From the NCBI GenBank assembly GCA_904501965.1, contig CAJGCS010000041.1, positions 1 to 8,931 on the forward strand: DNA of 8,931 bases, written 5' to 3'. Source of the stretch: an uncultured Bacilli bacterium (GTDB lineage Bacteria > Bacillota_I > Bacilli_A > ML615J-28 > CAG-313). Made by a program: the position numbers and the translations under genes. Shown here one piece after another: positions 6,645-8,931 of the stretch; position 1 is the first letter of the stretch; every line of letters starts with the position of its first letter. The notes beneath the pieces were generated by a model. That model made no database searches. It was not told the DNA's origin and worked only from the letters and a program-made list of their open reading frames with translations.

Positions 6645-7826
6645 ATGGAATCAATTAAAAAAATATTTAAAATTGGATTTGGCCCATCAAGTTCACATAC
6701 AATGGGGCCAGGATATGCAAGTGAAGCTTTCCTTAAAAAAAATCCTCATGCAAACAGATTTATTGTAACTTTATATGGATCTTTAGCTTTAACTGGTAAA
6801 GGTCATATGACAGATAAAGTTATTAAAAGAATATTAGGCCCAAATACAAAAATTATCTTTGATTTTAATACTCATTTTGATTATCATCCAAATGGAATGA
6901 AATTAGAAGCGTATAACAATGATTTATTATTAGATGAAGAACTTGTATTTAGCGTTGGTGGCGGAGATTTAAAACATTTAAATGAAGAAAGAAGCGTTTT
7001 TGGAAAGCAAATATATCCTCACTCTAAAATGGCAGATATTCTTAAATATTGTGAAGAAGAAAAAATTACACTTGTTGAATATGTAAAACGTTTTGAAGAT
7101 AGTGATATTGAAGAATATTTAGAAAAAGTATATCTAACTATGAAAGAAGCCGCTCATAGAGGAAGAATTGCAGAAGGCATTTTAGATGGTGGTTTAAATG
7201 TTCTTCGTAAAGCAAAAACATTCTATGATAATTATATAAAAACACAAAAGGTTGATTATTTACAATATTCATATGCACTTGCGATAGCTGAAGAAAATGC
7301 ATCTGCTGGTACAATTGTTACAGCTCCAACATGTGGTGCATGTGGTGTTGTCCCTTCAGTGTTACTTATTTCAGATGAAGCATATGGCTTTAAAATGAAT
7401 CAACTTGTTGAAGGTTTGATGATTGCAGGTTTAATTGGTAACCTTTGTAAAACAAACGCATCAATTTCTGGAGCTGAGGTTGGATGTCAAGGCGAAGTAG
7501 GTGTTGCATGTAGTATGGCTGCAGGTATGCTTGCTTATTTAAAAGGCGGTAATAATTCAGATATTGAGTATGCTGCTGAAATAGGATTAGAACATAACCT
7601 TGGTATGACTTGCGACCCTGTAAATGGACTTGTTCAAGTGCCATGCATTGAAAGAAATGCAATTGCATCATTCCAAGCAAAATCAGCTGCTGATTATGCG
7701 CTTATATCAGGAGGAAGTCACTTTGTTTCTTTAGATCAAGTAATTAAAGTTATGAAAGAAACAGGAAAAGATTTACACTCTAAATATCGTGAAACATCAA
7801 CTGGTGGATTAGCAATAAAAAATTAA
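6645..7826 (+). CDS. L-serine dehydratase (ammonia-lyase), iron-sulfur-dependent, single chain
   Basis: Deaminates L-serine to pyruvate and ammonia using an oxygen-sensitive [4Fe-4S] cluster in the cytoplasm. The 393-aa chain fuses the beta domain (1-about 150; IGFGPSSSHTMGP at 10-22, LYGSLALTGKGH at 43-54) to the alpha domain (about 155-393; AEENASAGTIVTAPTCGACG at 215-234). The three core cluster ligands match the Legionella enzyme by spacing: C281 (GCQGE), C323 (TCDPVNG) and C334 (QVPCIERNA). It is about 60 residues shorter than the E. coli/Legionella type, and its tail ...TSTGGLAIKN lacks the C-terminal Cys that occupies the active site in Legionella. C230 and C233 sit in PTCGACG, where longer homologues have PTNGAAG. 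The start is three bases after the previous stop, with only a weak AAGAG upstream, which suggests translational coupling. The short single-chain form resembles those of Bacteroides and some Bacillota. Confidence 0.94.
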   Translation: MESIKKIFKIGFGPSSSHTMGPGYASEAFLKKNPHANRFIVTLYGSLALTGKGHMTDKVIKRILGPNTKIIFDFNTHFDYHPNGMKLEAYNNDLLLDEELVFSVGGGDLKHLNEERSVFGKQIYPHSKMADILKYCEEEKITLVEYVKRFEDSDIEEYLEKVYLTMKEAAHRGRIAEGILDGGLNVLRKAKTFYDNYIKTQKVDYLQYSYALAIAEENASAGTIVTAPTCGACGVVPSVLLISDEAYGFKMNQLVEGLMIAGLIGNLCKTNASISGAEVGCQGEVGVACSMAAGMLAYLKGGNNSDIEYAAEIGLEHNLGMTCDPVNGLVQVPCIERNAIASFQAKSAADYALISGGSHFVSLDQVIKVMKETGKDLHSKYRETSTGGLAIKN

Positions 7827-7842
7827 CAATATAGGTAGAAAT

Positions 7843-8931
7843 ATGAATAATACAACAAAAACAAAAAAAGAATTTTTATTACAAGTAGGCGAAAAAGGTG
7901 TTGTTGAATTCGTCGATGTTTCATACGAAGGTCTTGGCGTTGGTAAAATAAATGCGATAGATTTAAAAGGAAACTTTTATGAAAATTATACAATCTTTGT
8001 TGAAGGTGCGCTTGCAGGTGAAGCTGGGATTGTAGAAATTACAAAAATTAATAAAAACTTTGCAAATGGCAAACTTGTAAAACTATTTTCCGATAAAATG
8101 TCGTCATTTAGAACAAAACCACTTTGTTCTCACTTTGAAGAATGTGGTGGATGTGATTTAATGCATATGAATTATTTAGGACAACTAAACTTCAAAAAGA
8201 AAATTGTTAAAGATGCTTTTGAAAGAATTGCATTTATTGAAGACATTGATGTTCTTGATACAATTGGTATGGAATCACCACTTTATTATAGAAATAAAGT
8301 ACAAATGCCAATTGCGAGTAAATTTGGTAAAGCTGTAGTTGGTTTTTATAAAAAAGGAACACATGATTGTTTCCAAGTAACAAAATGTTATATTCAAGAT
8401 CAAGTTTCATGTGAAATGGCTAATTTCATTAAAAATTTACTTAACGAATTTAAAATTCAAGCATATGATGATAAGTTTAAAGCAAACAATAAAGATGGTG
8501 CTATTCGCCATGTTGTTATTAAGTTAAGCAAACTTACAAATAAGTTTATGGTAATACTTGTATCTACAGTTAATGAATTACCATATAAAAATGATATTGT
8601 AAGAAAACTTATTAATCGTTATCCAAACATTTCATCAATTATTTTAAATGTAAACAAGATGCCATTAACAACAGTTTTATCAGAAGAAAATATTGTATTA
8701 TATGGCGATGATTATTTAGAAGAAGAATTATGTGGGTTAAGATTTAAAATCGGAGCTTCATCTTTCTTCCAAGTGAATAATGTTCAAACTGAAAAACTAT
8801 ACAGTAAAGTATTAGAACTTGGCTTTTTCAAACCTACTGATACAGTAATTGATGCATATTGTGGAATTGGTACAATTTCATTGATGCTTGCGAAAAATGT
8901 AAAACATGTATATGGTGTTGAAGTAGTAAAA
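7843..8931 (+). CDS. rlmD: 23S rRNA (uracil-5-)-methyltransferase, RlmD/RlmCD type, 3'-truncated by the window end
   Basis: Methylates C5 of uracil in 23S rRNA (U1939 in the E. coli RlmD branch; U747 and U1939 in the Bacillus RlmCD branch) with S-adenosylmethionine. The first 363 residues are visible and the frame is still open at the last base. An N-terminal TRAM RNA-binding domain (about 14-82; VGEKGVVEFVDVSYEGLGVGK, FVEGALAGE) is followed by the iron-sulfur motif C95-x5-C101-GG-C104 with a fourth ligand C182 (VTKCYIQ). Next come the RN(K)VQMP segment (150-156), SFFQVNN, and the SAM-binding motif IDAYCGIGTI (336-345) with GVEVV at 358-362. The catalytic Cys and general-base Glu lie beyond the window. 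The start has AGGT four to seven bases upstream of the A-rich spacer, 16 nt after the dehydratase stop. Which uridines it modifies cannot be told from this part. Confidence 0.93.
   Translation, partial: MNNTTKTKKEFLLQVGEKGVVEFVDVSYEGLGVGKINAIDLKGNFYENYTIFVEGALAGEAGIVEITKINKNFANGKLVKLFSDKMSSFRTKPLCSHFEECGGCDLMHMNYLGQLNFKKKIVKDAFERIAFIEDIDVLDTIGMESPLYYRNKVQMPIASKFGKAVVGFYKKGTHDCFQVTKCYIQDQVSCEMANFIKNLLNEFKIQAYDDKFKANNKDGAIRHVVIKLSKLTNKFMVILVSTVNELPYKNDIVRKLINRYPNISSIILNVNKMPLTTVLSEENIVLYGDDYLEEELCGLRFKIGASSFFQVNNVQTEKLYSKVLELGFFKPTDTVIDAYCGIGTISLMLAKNVKHVYGVEVVK

Noticed and set aside
7390..7680. 96-codon open frame on the minus strand inside the serine dehydratase gene
   Set aside because: Gln/Leu/Tyr-rich translation typical of antisense AT-rich coding DNA; overlaps conserved cluster-binding residues of the real gene.
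278..8931. UGA read as tryptophan (Mollicutes code)
   Set aside because: Tryptophans that are present use TGG and no gene contains an in-frame TGA, so the window gives no support for reassignment, although Trp and TGA are both scarce.

Overview
The window is AT-rich, densely packed and entirely on the + strand. It looks like the chromosome of a low-GC Bacillota, probably an anaerobic Bacilli/Erysipelotrichia- or Mollicutes-related lineage. This is inferred from base composition, AAGGAG-type ribosome sites, the priA-fmt gene order, a nickel-dependent LarA and an oxygen-sensitive Fe-S serine dehydratase. All visible genes read through with the standard genetic code. The stops seen are six TAA and one TAG, with no TGA. 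I saw no mobile element, CRISPR array, tRNA or rRNA, and no gene-free stretch over 300 bases.

Region 1 (1-2773) is a hydroxyacid module. It holds the C-terminal end of an Ldh2-type malate/lactate dehydrogenase, a malic enzyme, and a LarA-family nickel-dependent hydroxyacid racemase whose start overlaps the malic enzyme stop. It ends at a strong intrinsic terminator. Together these enzymes could interconvert D- and L-hydroxyacids (malate or lactate), oxidise or reduce them, and decarboxylate malate to pyruvate. The LarA has every catalytic and cofactor residue of the Lactiplantibacillus plantarum enzyme at the same residue numbers.

Region 2 (2774-8931) starts at a clear extended -10 promoter a few bases after that terminator. 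It is a tightly spaced operon: a PriA-like primosomal protein, fmt (Met-tRNA formyltransferase), a soluble PgpA/YutG-family phosphatase, a single-chain Fe-S L-serine dehydratase, and an RlmD/RlmCD-type 23S rRNA uracil methyltransferase that runs off the end. Gaps are 3-17 nt with no internal terminator.

The most unusual item is the PriA homologue. It is full length, uninterrupted and aligns end to end with PriA. All eight zinc cysteines are present, but the Walker A, Walker B (DEEH), motif III, motif V and motif VI residues are all replaced. It looks like a helicase-dead pseudoenzyme kept for a structural role in replication restart. A second oddity is near-total absence of tryptophan across the second operon (one Trp in about 2,000 residues).
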